In this document: positions 7,423 through 14,434 of the stretch, piece after piece
Layout of the letters: every line of letters begins with the position of its first letter
How positions within the stretch are numbered: the first letter of the stretch is position 1
IMG/VR virus record: IMGVR_UViG_3300020475_000032
Coordinates: 1 to 24,047 of that record
Length of the DNA: 24,047 nucleotides
Source of the DNA: a virus
Reading direction: 5' to 3' (one strand)
Notes under the pieces: generated by a model
Seen by the model: the letters and a program-made list of their open reading frames with translations, nothing else
Databases searched by the model: none
Told to the model about the DNA's origin: nothing
Program-made: the position numbers and the translations under genes

Positions 7423-9858
7423 TTATCTTGGGTTAAACTCTGCTAAATCAAAACCATCTAAACTATCTTCATTAGATTCAAAATTTACCGGTGGTAAATT
7501 ATTTTTTCTCTGTTGTATTAATTTAGATTGCTCTGTATTAGCTTGACTAATTCTTTTAGATTTAGCATCTTCTCTTTTATCTTCTCTTGAAGATAATTGT
7601 TGAGCATCCATTTGTCTCAACCGTAAGTTTAACTCAAACTCTTGTTGCATCAATCTAGATTTTAAATCAGCTTCAGCTTTTAGCTTTTCAATTTCAAAAG
7701 CAATATCTGCTTGTCTATACTGCATCTTGGACTGAGTTTCCATTTGAAGTTTTTGCATAGCAGTTTGTTGAGCCATCTCTTGTTGTTTAAGAATTTGTTG
7801 ACTTTGCATAGCTTGTTTTTGCATAGCCATTTTTTCTTCTCTTTCTTGCTTAGATGTTCTTTTTAGTTTTAATAATTGATTTGCAAGTTTTAGATTTTTT
7901 ATTTCTCTTACATCAATTGCATCCTCAAGATTAATATCTCCCTTAGATAAAGCCATTTGTATATTGGCTTCTAACATTTGTTTTTGTTCTTCGTCAGGAG
8001 ATAGTTCTATAAATATTCCAAAGTCATATATATATAAATCATTTATATCTCCTAAAATACTTACATTGTATTTTCCTATTTGATTTATAAATTCATCTTT
8101 AAAGTCTGCATATTGTAATATGTCAGCAACCCTATAAGTAATAGCTTCCGATAATGATTTATATAAATACAATGCAGCATCTAAAACGTGCCTAGTGGCT
8201 ACATTTGAATTTAAAGCTGCAAGTTTTTGTAATCCAACTAAAGAGTTAGGGTCAGGAGAACTTCCGTCTCTAGCTTCATTCAATCCTGTTACTACTCTAA
8301 TTTGGTTTAGATAGTGATTATAGTTTTGAATAAGCATTTGAGTTTTACTAGCACCTGAAGAAGATTGTAATTCTTTAATAGGAATTTTACCCTGATTATA
8401 ATCACCCTCTTGAGTATAGCTTCTACCAATAACAGAACCCGTTTGAAAATACAATCTTAAAGCATCTTCAGGATTATATGCATTTCCTGTTCCTAGGTCT
8501 ACTTCATTTAATCCATCTGCATCTATAAATACACCATCAGGTACAACTCTAGATATTACTTGTTGTAATTTTAAATGAGTAATTTGACACAAGTCAGCAA
8601 AAGGAATCATTCTTCTAACTAAAGACTCTATAGCACCTTTATACATTCTTGGTGCAACTGCAAAGTAATTTGGTATAGCGTGTTGTGTAGCAGACTGTGG
8701 TCTTACCATATTTTCCATTAACTTCCATTGAAGAATAATGTTTGTTCCCATAACCATTACACCTTCATACCATACATCAATAGTTTTCTGAACTTTTTCA
8801 AAATTCCCTTCTTCTTGCATTTCAGGTGGTGGATTGAAAGTATCATCTTTTTCAATCATACTTACATTACCATTTTCTTTTACCTTTCTTTTATAAGTTA
8901 CTTTTTTAGTAGTCTTATAATTAAAATACATAACGGTTGCAGTATCTTTATAAAAAATATCATTCTCATAAAATTGAGCAGTGTTATAATAATCATACCA
9001 ACTTTGAGAATATTGAGATATTTCTTCCATATCCTCATTGGTTAAAGAAGGGTCAATCTTTTTTAATTCTATAATTGGTAAAGTTTTTATTTCACCCCAA
9101 TAGAAACAATCTTTAAAATGTGGGTCATCTGTATAGCTATAAATAATATTGGCAGGGTCAACATAAGACAACTTAACTCCATTGCCTTCTAAAAATTCGT
9201 GTTTAACACATCCAATTCCTATACAGGTAATGTCATAATCAATTTGCTTTCTAATATCATTATATTTATTAGATGCAAAAATTGTACTTATAGCTTCCTC
9301 TTCTGCAATTTCAATTGCAGGTTTGTAGTTAAGTTGCATATACAACTTTAGTTCTTCATCACTTTCAGGAAGTTCATCAGGGTTTACAGTAAAAGGGTTT
9401 GCTCCTGTTTTTTGTTGTATAGTTTCGAGCATAGGTTTAGCAACCATTTGCCCTTCAATCATTTGTTGATACTTACTTCTTTTGGATTGTGATAATGCAT
9501 CTTGTGCATAAGCGTTGGCTACAAATTCTCTGCTTTGCATACCATTGACTACGATGTCTACAAATTTAGGAAGTATAGGAACAGGTGTCCAATCTAAATT
9601 AAGATAGGACAAATCTCCATCAATTGCTAATTCGTTTTTATATTTACCTATTGGTTGTTCACCTCTCGCATATAATCTCAGTCTGTGAAAATCTCTAAAC
9701 TGATTATAATATCTACAACTGTTTCCGTCTTTTTTGAACCATTCATATTGTATTGCTTGACCAATTTGCAACCCAAATTCGTCAGTGGCTTTTTCACTAT
9801 CTGATACAAATTGACTAGGAAATCCTGCAGATGATATATTAATATCTATTTTCTTCAT
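7423..9858 (-). CDS. Portal protein, 811 aa
   Basis: The 811-aa protein follows TerL directly (ATGA overlap at 9855-9858) and precedes scaffold and capsid genes, the canonical portal position. Length and layout match crAss-like portals: an N-terminal clip/wing region with RLYARGEQPIGKYKNELA and WTPVPILPKFVDIVVNGMQS, a central region with FEKVQKTIDVWYEGVMVMGT and PNYFAVAPRMYKGAIESLVR, then VVTGLNEARDGSSPDPNSLV. Residues about 670-770 are a long Gln/Met/Lys-rich helical barrel-like tract (MQKQAMQSQQILKQQEMAQQ). It would form the dodecameric DNA gate at the capsid vertex. A possible internal promoter lies about 40 bases upstream of its start within TerL. The call is strong on context and composition. 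Confidence 0.9.
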   Translation of the reverse strand: MKKIDINISSAGFPSQFVSDSEKATDEFGLQIGQAIQYEWFKKDGNSCRYYNQFRDFHRLRLYARGEQPIGKYKNELAIDGDLSYLNLDWTPVPILPKFVDIVVNGMQSREFVANAYAQDALSQSKRSKYQQMIEGQMVAKPMLETIQQKTGANPFTVNPDELPESDEELKLYMQLNYKPAIEIAEEEAISTIFASNKYNDIRKQIDYDITCIGIGCVKHEFLEGNGVKLSYVDPANIIYSYTDDPHFKDCFYWGEIKTLPIIELKKIDPSLTNEDMEEISQYSQSWYDYYNTAQFYENDIFYKDTATVMYFNYKTTKKVTYKRKVKENGNVSMIEKDDTFNPPPEMQEEGNFEKVQKTIDVWYEGVMVMGTNIILQWKLMENMVRPQSATQHAIPNYFAVAPRMYKGAIESLVRRMIPFADLCQITHLKLQQVISRVVPDGVFIDADGLNEVDLGTGNAYNPEDALRLYFQTGSVIGRSYTQEGDYNQGKIPIKELQSSSGASKTQMLIQNYNHYLNQIRVVTGLNEARDGSSPDPNSLVGLQKLAALNSNVATRHVLDAALYLYKSLSEAITYRVADILQYADFKDEFINQIGKYNVSILGDINDLYIYDFGIFIELSPDEEQKQMLEANIQMALSKGDINLEDAIDVREIKNLKLANQLLKLKRTSKQEREEKMAMQKQAMQSQQILKQQEMAQQTAMQKLQMETQSKMQYRQADIAFEIEKLKAEADLKSRLMQQEFELNLRLRQMDAQQLSSREDKREDAKSKRISQANTEQSKLIQQRKNNLPPVNFESNEDSLDGFDLAEFNPR

Positions 9859-12083
9859 CTAATAATTTCGCTATATTTACCCTTGTTACTATACCTTGCA
9901 AAGTTAACCTTTATTTTTGAAAGTTTTTTCTCAGGTAAATATAAGTGTTTTTGCGTAGCCATAATTGCTAAACCTGAACTAATAGAGGCATCATACTTAG
10001 TTCTGTTTGTAATATCAAACTTTGCCCAATCTTCTAATGTTCGTGTAAAAACCATATCACCCATCTCTAATTCTTCCTTTAATCCTATATGACTTTCAAT
10101 ATAAGATTCTATTGCTGAAGCGTGTGCTTGTTTTACTGCTTCACTTGAATTAGGTATACCCCCTAATTCTTTTTCTGTTTTTGATAATTTTGTATAATGT
10201 TTATCGGGTCTGTTTAAACAATAATTTCTATACCCTCTATTCTTAAAATGATATAGTAATCTAGGTTTATTATTCTCTATAAGTATTGGCATACCATAAA
10301 ACACACAAGCCATTAAAACATCTTCAAAAAATATTTCAGCAGTTTGTGGTCTAGCTACATATTCTAAAAAAAATTCATCACTTGGTGCTTCATCCATAGT
10401 GAACATAGTTTTTCCGTGAAGTGCACCATTAGAACCACCACCACCTACAACACCTGATATGTCATAACTATCACAACCAAAAGCACCTATATGTGAATTA
10501 CCGGGATATTTATGACCTCTTTTTGTTTCTACTTTGTTTTGTAAAGATTTATTTGGTGTCCAAGAAACTAAAAATCTTCCTCTATTGTTTGGACTAAATA
10601 TTACTTCAGTATCTTGTATTCCATTTTTCCAACTTAAAGAACCACGAGTAACGTGGTGTTCCATAATTAAAGAGTCGTTGTAATCAATTTGTTGATATAT
10701 CTTCGTTAGGTTAAAAATAGATTGTTTGCTTTCATCTCTAAATGCGTGAGACTCAGTTCTTGGAAACTGTCTATAATATTCATTTAATGCATCAGGGTCA
10801 TTTTTTAAAGAATCTACCTCGTTTTCCCAATAGTTAATTGCACCTTGATATATCATTTGATTATCAATACCTAATACTTCTTGCTTGGGTGTTTTCAAAA
10901 CAGGCATCCCATACTTATCAATAAAGCCTTCCATATTCCACTCCATAGGTATAAACAAACTGTATAAACCACTTTTAGTTTGACCGTTTGCATTTCGTTT
11001 TCCTACATCAGAATCGTTGTATAAACTTTTAAAATTATCTCCACCCTTGTCTAGTGCATTTGATGTAGAACCCATCATACACTTTCCAATAATTTTACTA
11101 CCTAGTCTTAAACAAGTTTTTGTTACTCTCCAATTATTTAAAATATTATTTGGCTTTATCCATTTACCACTTTCATCGTGAACTAACAATAAAAGTTTTT
11201 CTCCATCATAAGAGTTGTCGTCTGTATTTTTCCAATCAATAGTTGTATCTAATCCAAATAATTCATCATCATTTGTTTCATACATATTTTTTTTTGTAAT
11301 CTTAGATGCAGGAATCCTAAATGCTAATTCAGTTTTAGGTTTATCCATACCATCCATAATGGGTTTAAAAAAGAATGGTAGTCTACTATTTATGGGAACT
11401 ACTTTATCGGTAAACATTTTCTTAGCATCAGAACCGGTCTTAGATAAGATACCTACCCTAGAGTCTTTAACTAATGTTCCTGTGTTTACACACTCTGATG
11501 AACTCATAAATGAAAAACCTGAACGTCTAATCTTTAGGTATATCATCCCAAAGCTTCTTACATCAGCCTTACAAGCTTCCCAAAAAATAAATAGTAATCT
11601 ATTAGCTTCTCTAAAATCAGGATATCCTATATCTATAGAAGTCCATTGTAAATACATATAATGTGCTCCTGTAATATATGTAGGTATTCCATTTGACATA
11701 TACCATAAACCCTGCTCTCTTCTATCGAACTCCTCTTCTATATAATCAACCCATCTATCTTTAAATTCTGATGACATTTCATTCCATTGAAATATAGATT
11801 GTATTCTTGATAAAGCTTTAGGTAATTCTACTCTCTCCCAATACTGTTCTTCTTTTTTAGAGTGTCTTTGAAGACACTTTTTTGGTGTTAAAGGTAAAGC
11901 TATAACTAATCCTTGAATTGATATTATATCTCCTATTTGTCCTGTTTTAGATATAACAATAATATCATACTTAGAATCATACCCGTATTTCCACGTTTTA
12001 GCCTTGTTCTTAGACGTTAAAACATTTTTAGGTATCAGACTATCAATTTTTTTATATACGCTATTTAGACCTTCTTTCTGCAA
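9855..12083 (-). CDS. terL: Terminase large subunit (packaging ATPase/nuclease), TTG start, 742 aa
   Basis: The ATPase half carries PTYITGAHYMYLQWTSIDIG and YLKIRRSGFSFMSSSE (residues 182-197) where the P-loop belongs; it lacks a canonical GKS/T, as in many phage TerLs. LLLLVHDESGKW (297-308) is the Walker B with D303 and E304, and MMGSTSN near 336 fits the coupling motif. The nuclease half has an RNase H-like set: GAFGCDSYDISG (D538/D541), PILIENNK (E603) and TKYDASISSG (D698). YITGxHYxYLQW-type motifs are typical of Bacteroidota phage terminases. The start taken here is TTG at 12081-12083, inside the upstream gene (23-base overlap), with AAGGA only one base away; no ATG is available upstream, so the true start is uncertain. 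Coupled to the portal gene by ATGA. Confidence 0.92.
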   Translation of the reverse strand: MQKEGLNSVYKKIDSLIPKNVLTSKNKAKTWKYGYDSKYDIIVISKTGQIGDIISIQGLVIALPLTPKKCLQRHSKKEEQYWERVELPKALSRIQSIFQWNEMSSEFKDRWVDYIEEEFDRREQGLWYMSNGIPTYITGAHYMYLQWTSIDIGYPDFREANRLLFIFWEACKADVRSFGMIYLKIRRSGFSFMSSSECVNTGTLVKDSRVGILSKTGSDAKKMFTDKVVPINSRLPFFFKPIMDGMDKPKTELAFRIPASKITKKNMYETNDDELFGLDTTIDWKNTDDNSYDGEKLLLLVHDESGKWIKPNNILNNWRVTKTCLRLGSKIIGKCMMGSTSNALDKGGDNFKSLYNDSDVGKRNANGQTKSGLYSLFIPMEWNMEGFIDKYGMPVLKTPKQEVLGIDNQMIYQGAINYWENEVDSLKNDPDALNEYYRQFPRTESHAFRDESKQSIFNLTKIYQQIDYNDSLIMEHHVTRGSLSWKNGIQDTEVIFSPNNRGRFLVSWTPNKSLQNKVETKRGHKYPGNSHIGAFGCDSYDISGVVGGGGSNGALHGKTMFTMDEAPSDEFFLEYVARPQTAEIFFEDVLMACVFYGMPILIENNKPRLLYHFKNRGYRNYCLNRPDKHYTKLSKTEKELGGIPNSSEAVKQAHASAIESYIESHIGLKEELEMGDMVFTRTLEDWAKFDITNRTKYDASISSGLAIMATQKHLYLPEKKLSKIKVNFARYSNKGKYSEIIR
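9899..9906 (-). promoter_or_regulatory. Possible internal -7 element TAACTTTG before the portal gene
   Basis: The minus strand within the 3' end of TerL reads GTTAACTTTGCAAGG, a TAnnTTTG match about 40 bases before the portal ATG. It lies in coding sequence, where such matches also arise by chance, and lacks the following T-A/G seen in the intergenic set. Confidence 0.25.
11861..11878. repeat. 18-bp palindromic hairpin sequence inside TerL, identical to the core of the capsid terminator
   Basis: The plus strand reads AGTGTCTTTGAAGACACT, arms AGTGTCTT and AAGACACT around TG, flanked by six or more T on both sides. The same 18 bases occur at 4760-4777 in the capsid terminator. In TerL it codes for CLQRHS. 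Read on the plus strand, the hairpin plus the following T run looks like an antisense-direction terminator. Confidence 0.6.
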
Positions 12084-12342
12084 ATCCTTGTTTAGTATCT
12101 GTTTTACTTACACCTTTTTCTAATGATTCAATAGCTTCTCTTTCTGCTTCAATACGATTAAGTATTTCAAAAGCATCAAAGATTGCTAACTTCTTTGTAG
12201 CTGCAGCGTTTTTTAATCTGTCTGCAGATAAGTCATCTTCAGGGTCGTGTTTAATAATCGCTTCCTTCGCAACCTTTATCAATTGTTCCACTGCCCTGTG
12301 ACCTGCTTCTATTATTTTTAATTTTGTTTCTTTTGATTTCAT
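12061..12342 (-). CDS. Small terminase candidate upstream of TerL, 93 aa
   Basis: This 93-aa mostly helical protein (KLKIIEAGHRAVEQLIKVAK, LSADRLKNAAATKKLAIFDA, EILNRIEAEREAIESLEKG) lies immediately upstream of, and overlaps by 23 bases, the large terminase gene, the place where phages encode the small terminase. The central NAAATKKLAIFDAFEILNRI helix looks like an oligomerisation segment; I recall the pattern from Bacteroidota phages but know no characterised member. It lacks a clear helix-turn-helix at its N terminus, and 93 aa is shorter than typical TerS (about 140-200 aa), so another packaging-associated role is possible. It starts at ATG 12340-12342, 28 codons into the overlapping 58-aa frame. 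Confidence 0.7.
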   Translation of the reverse strand: MKSKETKLKIIEAGHRAVEQLIKVAKEAIIKHDPEDDLSADRLKNAAATKKLAIFDAFEILNRIEAEREAIESLEKGVSKTDTKQGFAERRSK

Positions 12343-12427
12343 TTTTAATTCTTTTCTTTTTTCTTATTGGAATTGGTGAGCCATCGTGCTCATTCCACTC
12401 GTCTTCCCAAAAAATATAATCAGTCAT
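12251..12427 (-). CDS. Short overlapping ORF between SET and terminase genes, 58 aa
   Basis: ATG at 12425-12427 overlaps the stop of the SET gene by eight bases, and the frame runs 58 codons to TAA at 12251-12253. It begins MTDYIFWEDEWNEHDGSPIP, followed by IRKKKRIKNEIKRN. The first 28 residues fill the only gap between the SET gene and the 93-aa gene, which supports translation; the last 30 residues overlap the 93-aa gene in another frame and look like out-of-frame sequence (RSRSQGSGTIDKG). The N-terminal WEDEWNEHDGS acid/aromatic stretch followed by a basic tract is unusual. I do not recognise a family. It may be a real short protein or a spacer with translational coupling. Confidence 0.4.
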   Translation of the reverse strand: MTDYIFWEDEWNEHDGSPIPIRKKKRIKNEIKRNKIKNNRSRSQGSGTIDKGCEGSDY

Positions 12428-12818
12428 AGTATTCTTTATTATATGTATGATTTCTATAATTAGTTACTATCTCTTCTCCTTTAATGATTTCTTTATCTGC
12501 TAATAATATCATATTGTCATTTTTTTTAAAATAATAAAATTTTGCATTATGTTTTTTTGAATGATTGGTATATCTACCTGCGACAGTTCTTGTTCCTTCA
12601 ATTTTACCATAACCAATAGTTTCTCCTTTCTTAAAATTTTTATTTGCAAATATTCCTAATCCATCTATGTCGGAATCTTTTAGTTCATAATTTTTATTGC
12701 CATAATCAACAACAGGTCCTGCTTCTAATATAAATTCATCTGAATCTATATATTGATTAAGTTCTTCTAAATCTATTCCTTGTTCTTCTAACATTTTATG
12801 AAAGTCGTTCATCATCAT
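12420..12818 (-). CDS. SET-domain protein, putative lysine methyltransferase, 132 aa
   Basis: Residues 44-121 contain the defining SET motifs in order: DIDGLGIFANKNFKKGE (50-66, SET-N), RYTNHSKKHNAKF (82-94, matching the NHS...N cofactor and pseudoknot motif), and ADKEIIKGEEIVTNY (107-121) with the catalytic-type Y121. SET proteins transfer methyl groups from S-adenosylmethionine to protein lysines. At 132 aa this is a minimal core without pre-SET or cysteine post-SET zinc sites; the N-terminal 40 residues are acidic (LEELNQYIDSDEF). The start is a run of three ATG codons (12818, 12815, 12812) inside the dioxygenase gene; a further ATG at 12794 just after that gene's stop would remove eight residues. 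All key motifs look intact, so activity is plausible. The substrate is unknown. Confidence 0.85.
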   Translation of the reverse strand: MMMNDFHKMLEEQGIDLEELNQYIDSDEFILEAGPVVDYGNKNYELKDSDIDGLGIFANKNFKKGETIGYGKIEGTRTVAGRYTNHSKKHNAKFYYFKKNDNMILLADKEIIKGEEIVTNYRNHTYNKEYYD

Positions 12819-13281
12819 CTTTTTTTAAAAAACAAACTTGTACTAATCTTGCCTTCTCTGCATATCCAAAGTTTTCAAATATATTTCTTGAATGATATAA
12901 GTGTGATGGAAAAACAATCAACCTATTATATCTAGACCTTAATATACAACTCTTTTTTCCTTTATAATAAAGAGTTGTTCCATCTTCTTCAGGTGACTCT
13001 TCGTTTAAATAAAGTATTGCAGTCAAATCACCCATCATATCATCTGTGTGAATCCAATTAGGTTCTTCTTGATTAAGTGGTGAACGTCTAATAAAATTAA
13101 GAACTCCTTTATACATAGGATATTTTTTATGTAAAAACATTACTAACTCATCTATTTGACGTACTTGTATGTTTTTAAATAATCCTTCTTCTAGTTGTAT
13201 ATCTTCAAATCCTTTTTCTAGTATGTCATCAACATACTTGTCTATTTCTTTAATTACATTTTCGTATATACCTACATTCAT
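12796..13281 (-). CDS. 2OG-Fe(II) dioxygenase, prolyl-hydroxylase-like, 161 aa
   Basis: The C-terminal half holds the 2-His-1-Asp iron site of the double-stranded beta-helix fold: WIHTDDMMGDLTAILYLN gives H78 and D80, and VFPSHLYHSR gives H130; R145 in AEKARLVQVCF is positioned to bind 2-oxoglutarate. DGTTLYYKGK and NRLIVFPS are typical of prolyl-4-hydroxylase-like phage enzymes. Residues 1-55 are helical and acidic, with no known domain. The enzyme would use oxygen and 2-oxoglutarate to hydroxylate a substrate, most often a protein side chain in this subgroup, though nucleic-acid substrates cannot be excluded. It overlaps the GroES-like gene by ATGA (13278-13281) and the SET gene by 23 bases, so the three are translationally linked. 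Confidence 0.85.
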   Translation of the reverse strand: MNVGIYENVIKEIDKYVDDILEKGFEDIQLEEGLFKNIQVRQIDELVMFLHKKYPMYKGVLNFIRRSPLNQEEPNWIHTDDMMGDLTAILYLNEESPEEDGTTLYYKGKKSCILRSRYNRLIVFPSHLYHSRNIFENFGYAEKARLVQVCFLKKDDDERLS

Positions 13282-13841
13282 AATTTTAATGTTATTTGAT
13301 GGTCATACATTCTGTATAATTTTTCTCCATCAATATTAAATTCATATTCACTATGAGGTTGAAAGGAAACTTTATCACCCTTATTTAATCCTTGGCTTAA
13401 TAAATATTTATTTGGATATTTAATTAAACCCACTAAAGGTTCTTCACTTATTGGTTTATAGATATAACTATCTTCTACACTTACAGGCTCTACAAAACAA
13501 TATCTATCTACTGCATTCCATTGACCGTTTTGTTTATAAGCAAAGTATTGGTCAGCTTCAATAAAAAATAAATCATCTTTGAAGAAGCTTTTACCACTTC
13601 TTTCTTTGCCCTTCATATCGTTATAGTATTTGAATACATTATGATGTACTAACAAAATATCTCCCACCTGTATTGGACCTTTATATCCTAGGGGGAGTTC
13701 TATAACCTTAGCTTGTCTATTTGAAAAATTAGAGTCTTCTTTGGAGGTACTTATAATTAATTCAATACCTGATACATTTTTTGTATTGTTATACCTTTTA
13801 CCTTTTATAGGTTTTACGATGAATGAATATGGTGATTGCAT
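13278..13841 (-). CDS. Tandem GroES-like co-chaperonin protein, 187 aa
   Basis: Two GroES-like units are visible. The first starts with FIVKPIKGKR (residues 7-16), then AKVIELPLGYKGPIQVGDIL (44-63) and ADQYFAYK near 96, matching GroES strand order: the G-rich turn, VGD, then the E-x-Y/F-F strand. The second begins YCFVEPV (114-120) and ends with GLNKGDKVSFQPHSEYEFNI (151-170) and DGEKLYRMYDHQITLKL (171-187), closely following the GroES C-terminal pattern (VGDKVLF...E...DGEEYLILRESDILAVI). The region between 68 and 90 (FKYYNDMKGKERSGKSFFKD) replaces the mobile loop. Phage GroES-like proteins such as T4 gp31 redirect the host GroEL to fold capsid protein. A host-co-chaperonin substitute is the simplest role; identification is by pattern only. 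Confidence 0.7.
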   Translation of the reverse strand: MQSPYSFIVKPIKGKRYNNTKNVSGIELIISTSKEDSNFSNRQAKVIELPLGYKGPIQVGDILLVHHNVFKYYNDMKGKERSGKSFFKDDLFFIEADQYFAYKQNGQWNAVDRYCFVEPVSVEDSYIYKPISEEPLVGLIKYPNKYLLSQGLNKGDKVSFQPHSEYEFNIDGEKLYRMYDHQITLKL

Positions 13842-13856
13842 TAAATTTCATTTTAT

Positions 13857-14207
13857 TTAGGCTCTATAGTTTTTGGTAAGTCTTCCTCTATGTCTATTCA
13901 TACGAGTTTTACCATTTCTAGAAGTAACTTTTTTACTATCCTTCATTGTAACTTTACCATCCTTATTGGTAACAACAAACTTTTCTTTAAGCTTAGTTTT
14001 AGTTTTAGTTTTACCTCTTTTATTTGTTTTGGTTTTAGTTTTTTGTGTAGTCTTTTTAGTAGCAACTTCTCCTGTCTTTAAATCAGTAACTTTTAAATCA
14101 TCTTTAAAGGTTTGTTTTACTTTAGTCTTACCCCTTTTTGTCTTGCTACTTGTTTCATTTGTTGTAACATTTTCTACTCTAGAAGGATTTAAAGTATGAT
14201 TTGACAT
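13857..14207 (-). CDS. Lys/Thr-rich basic low-complexity protein, 116 aa
   Basis: Of 116 residues about 27 are Lys and over 20 are Thr, arranged in short KT repeats (KTKTKTNKRGKTKTKTK, residues about 57-73) and tracts such as SKTKRGKTKVKQTFKDDLK. The C terminus is Arg-rich (RNGKTRMNRHRGRLTKNYRA). There are no hydrophobic core segments, so it is probably disordered and nucleic-acid-binding, in the manner of histone H1-tail-like or virion-packaged basic proteins. It is spaced two bases from the 74-aa gene and fifteen from the GroES-like gene, so it belongs to the accessory cassette, and its many lysines make it a candidate substrate for the neighbouring SET protein. That link is inference. The plus strand opposite it holds only shadow frames. 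Confidence 0.75.
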   Translation of the reverse strand: MSNHTLNPSRVENVTTNETSSKTKRGKTKVKQTFKDDLKVTDLKTGEVATKKTTQKTKTKTNKRGKTKTKTKLKEKFVVTNKDGKVTMKDSKKVTSRNGKTRMNRHRGRLTKNYRA

Positions 14208-14209
14208 AA

Positions 14210-14434
14210 TTAAAAGTTTATATTATATTCAATTGATATAGGCATAGTGTCTGTGAACTCTTTCCACATTCTTATACCTTCTTCATCTTCAATGTATATC
14301 ACTATTGATTCTCTATCAAAATCTTGTTTGATTAAATGAATAGTATAGTTACCACCCAATACAGATTGTCCAACTATATAGTGCATTGCTCCTGATTTAT
14401 AATCAGGTCCTATAGAAATTTTTCTAATATCCAT
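14210..14434 (-). CDS. Conserved phage protein following a tail-fibre gene, 74 aa
   Basis: The 74-aa protein begins MDIRKISIGPDYKSGAMHYI and continues with VGQSVLGGNYTIHLIKQDFD, an alternating beta pattern, ending MPISIEYNINF. I associate this type with aquatic phages in which it sits beside fibre genes, but I know no tested function. Its start shares one base with the stop of the 543-aa fibre gene (TAATG at 14434), implying coupled translation and a possible role in fibre assembly or attachment. No membrane or catalytic motif is present. Confidence 0.75.
   Translation of the reverse strand: MDIRKISIGPDYKSGAMHYIVGQSVLGGNYTIHLIKQDFDRESIVIYIEDEEGIRMWKEFTDTMPISIEYNINF

Noticed and set aside
11215-11661. 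148-aa open frame on the plus strand opposite TerL
   Set aside because: It is antisense to conserved TerL motifs (Walker B region), has no promoter or recognisable domain, and AT-rich reverse frames of this length are expected.
13873-14150. KT-repeat DNA considered as a CRISPR-like or regulatory repeat
   Set aside because: Repeats are short, irregular and in frame with a protein repeat; no spacer structure.
13873-14199. 108-aa hydrophobic frame on the plus strand, resembling a membrane protein
   Set aside because: It is the complement of the Lys/Thr-repeat gene; the Val/Leu/Phe richness arises from antisense of AAA and ACT codons.
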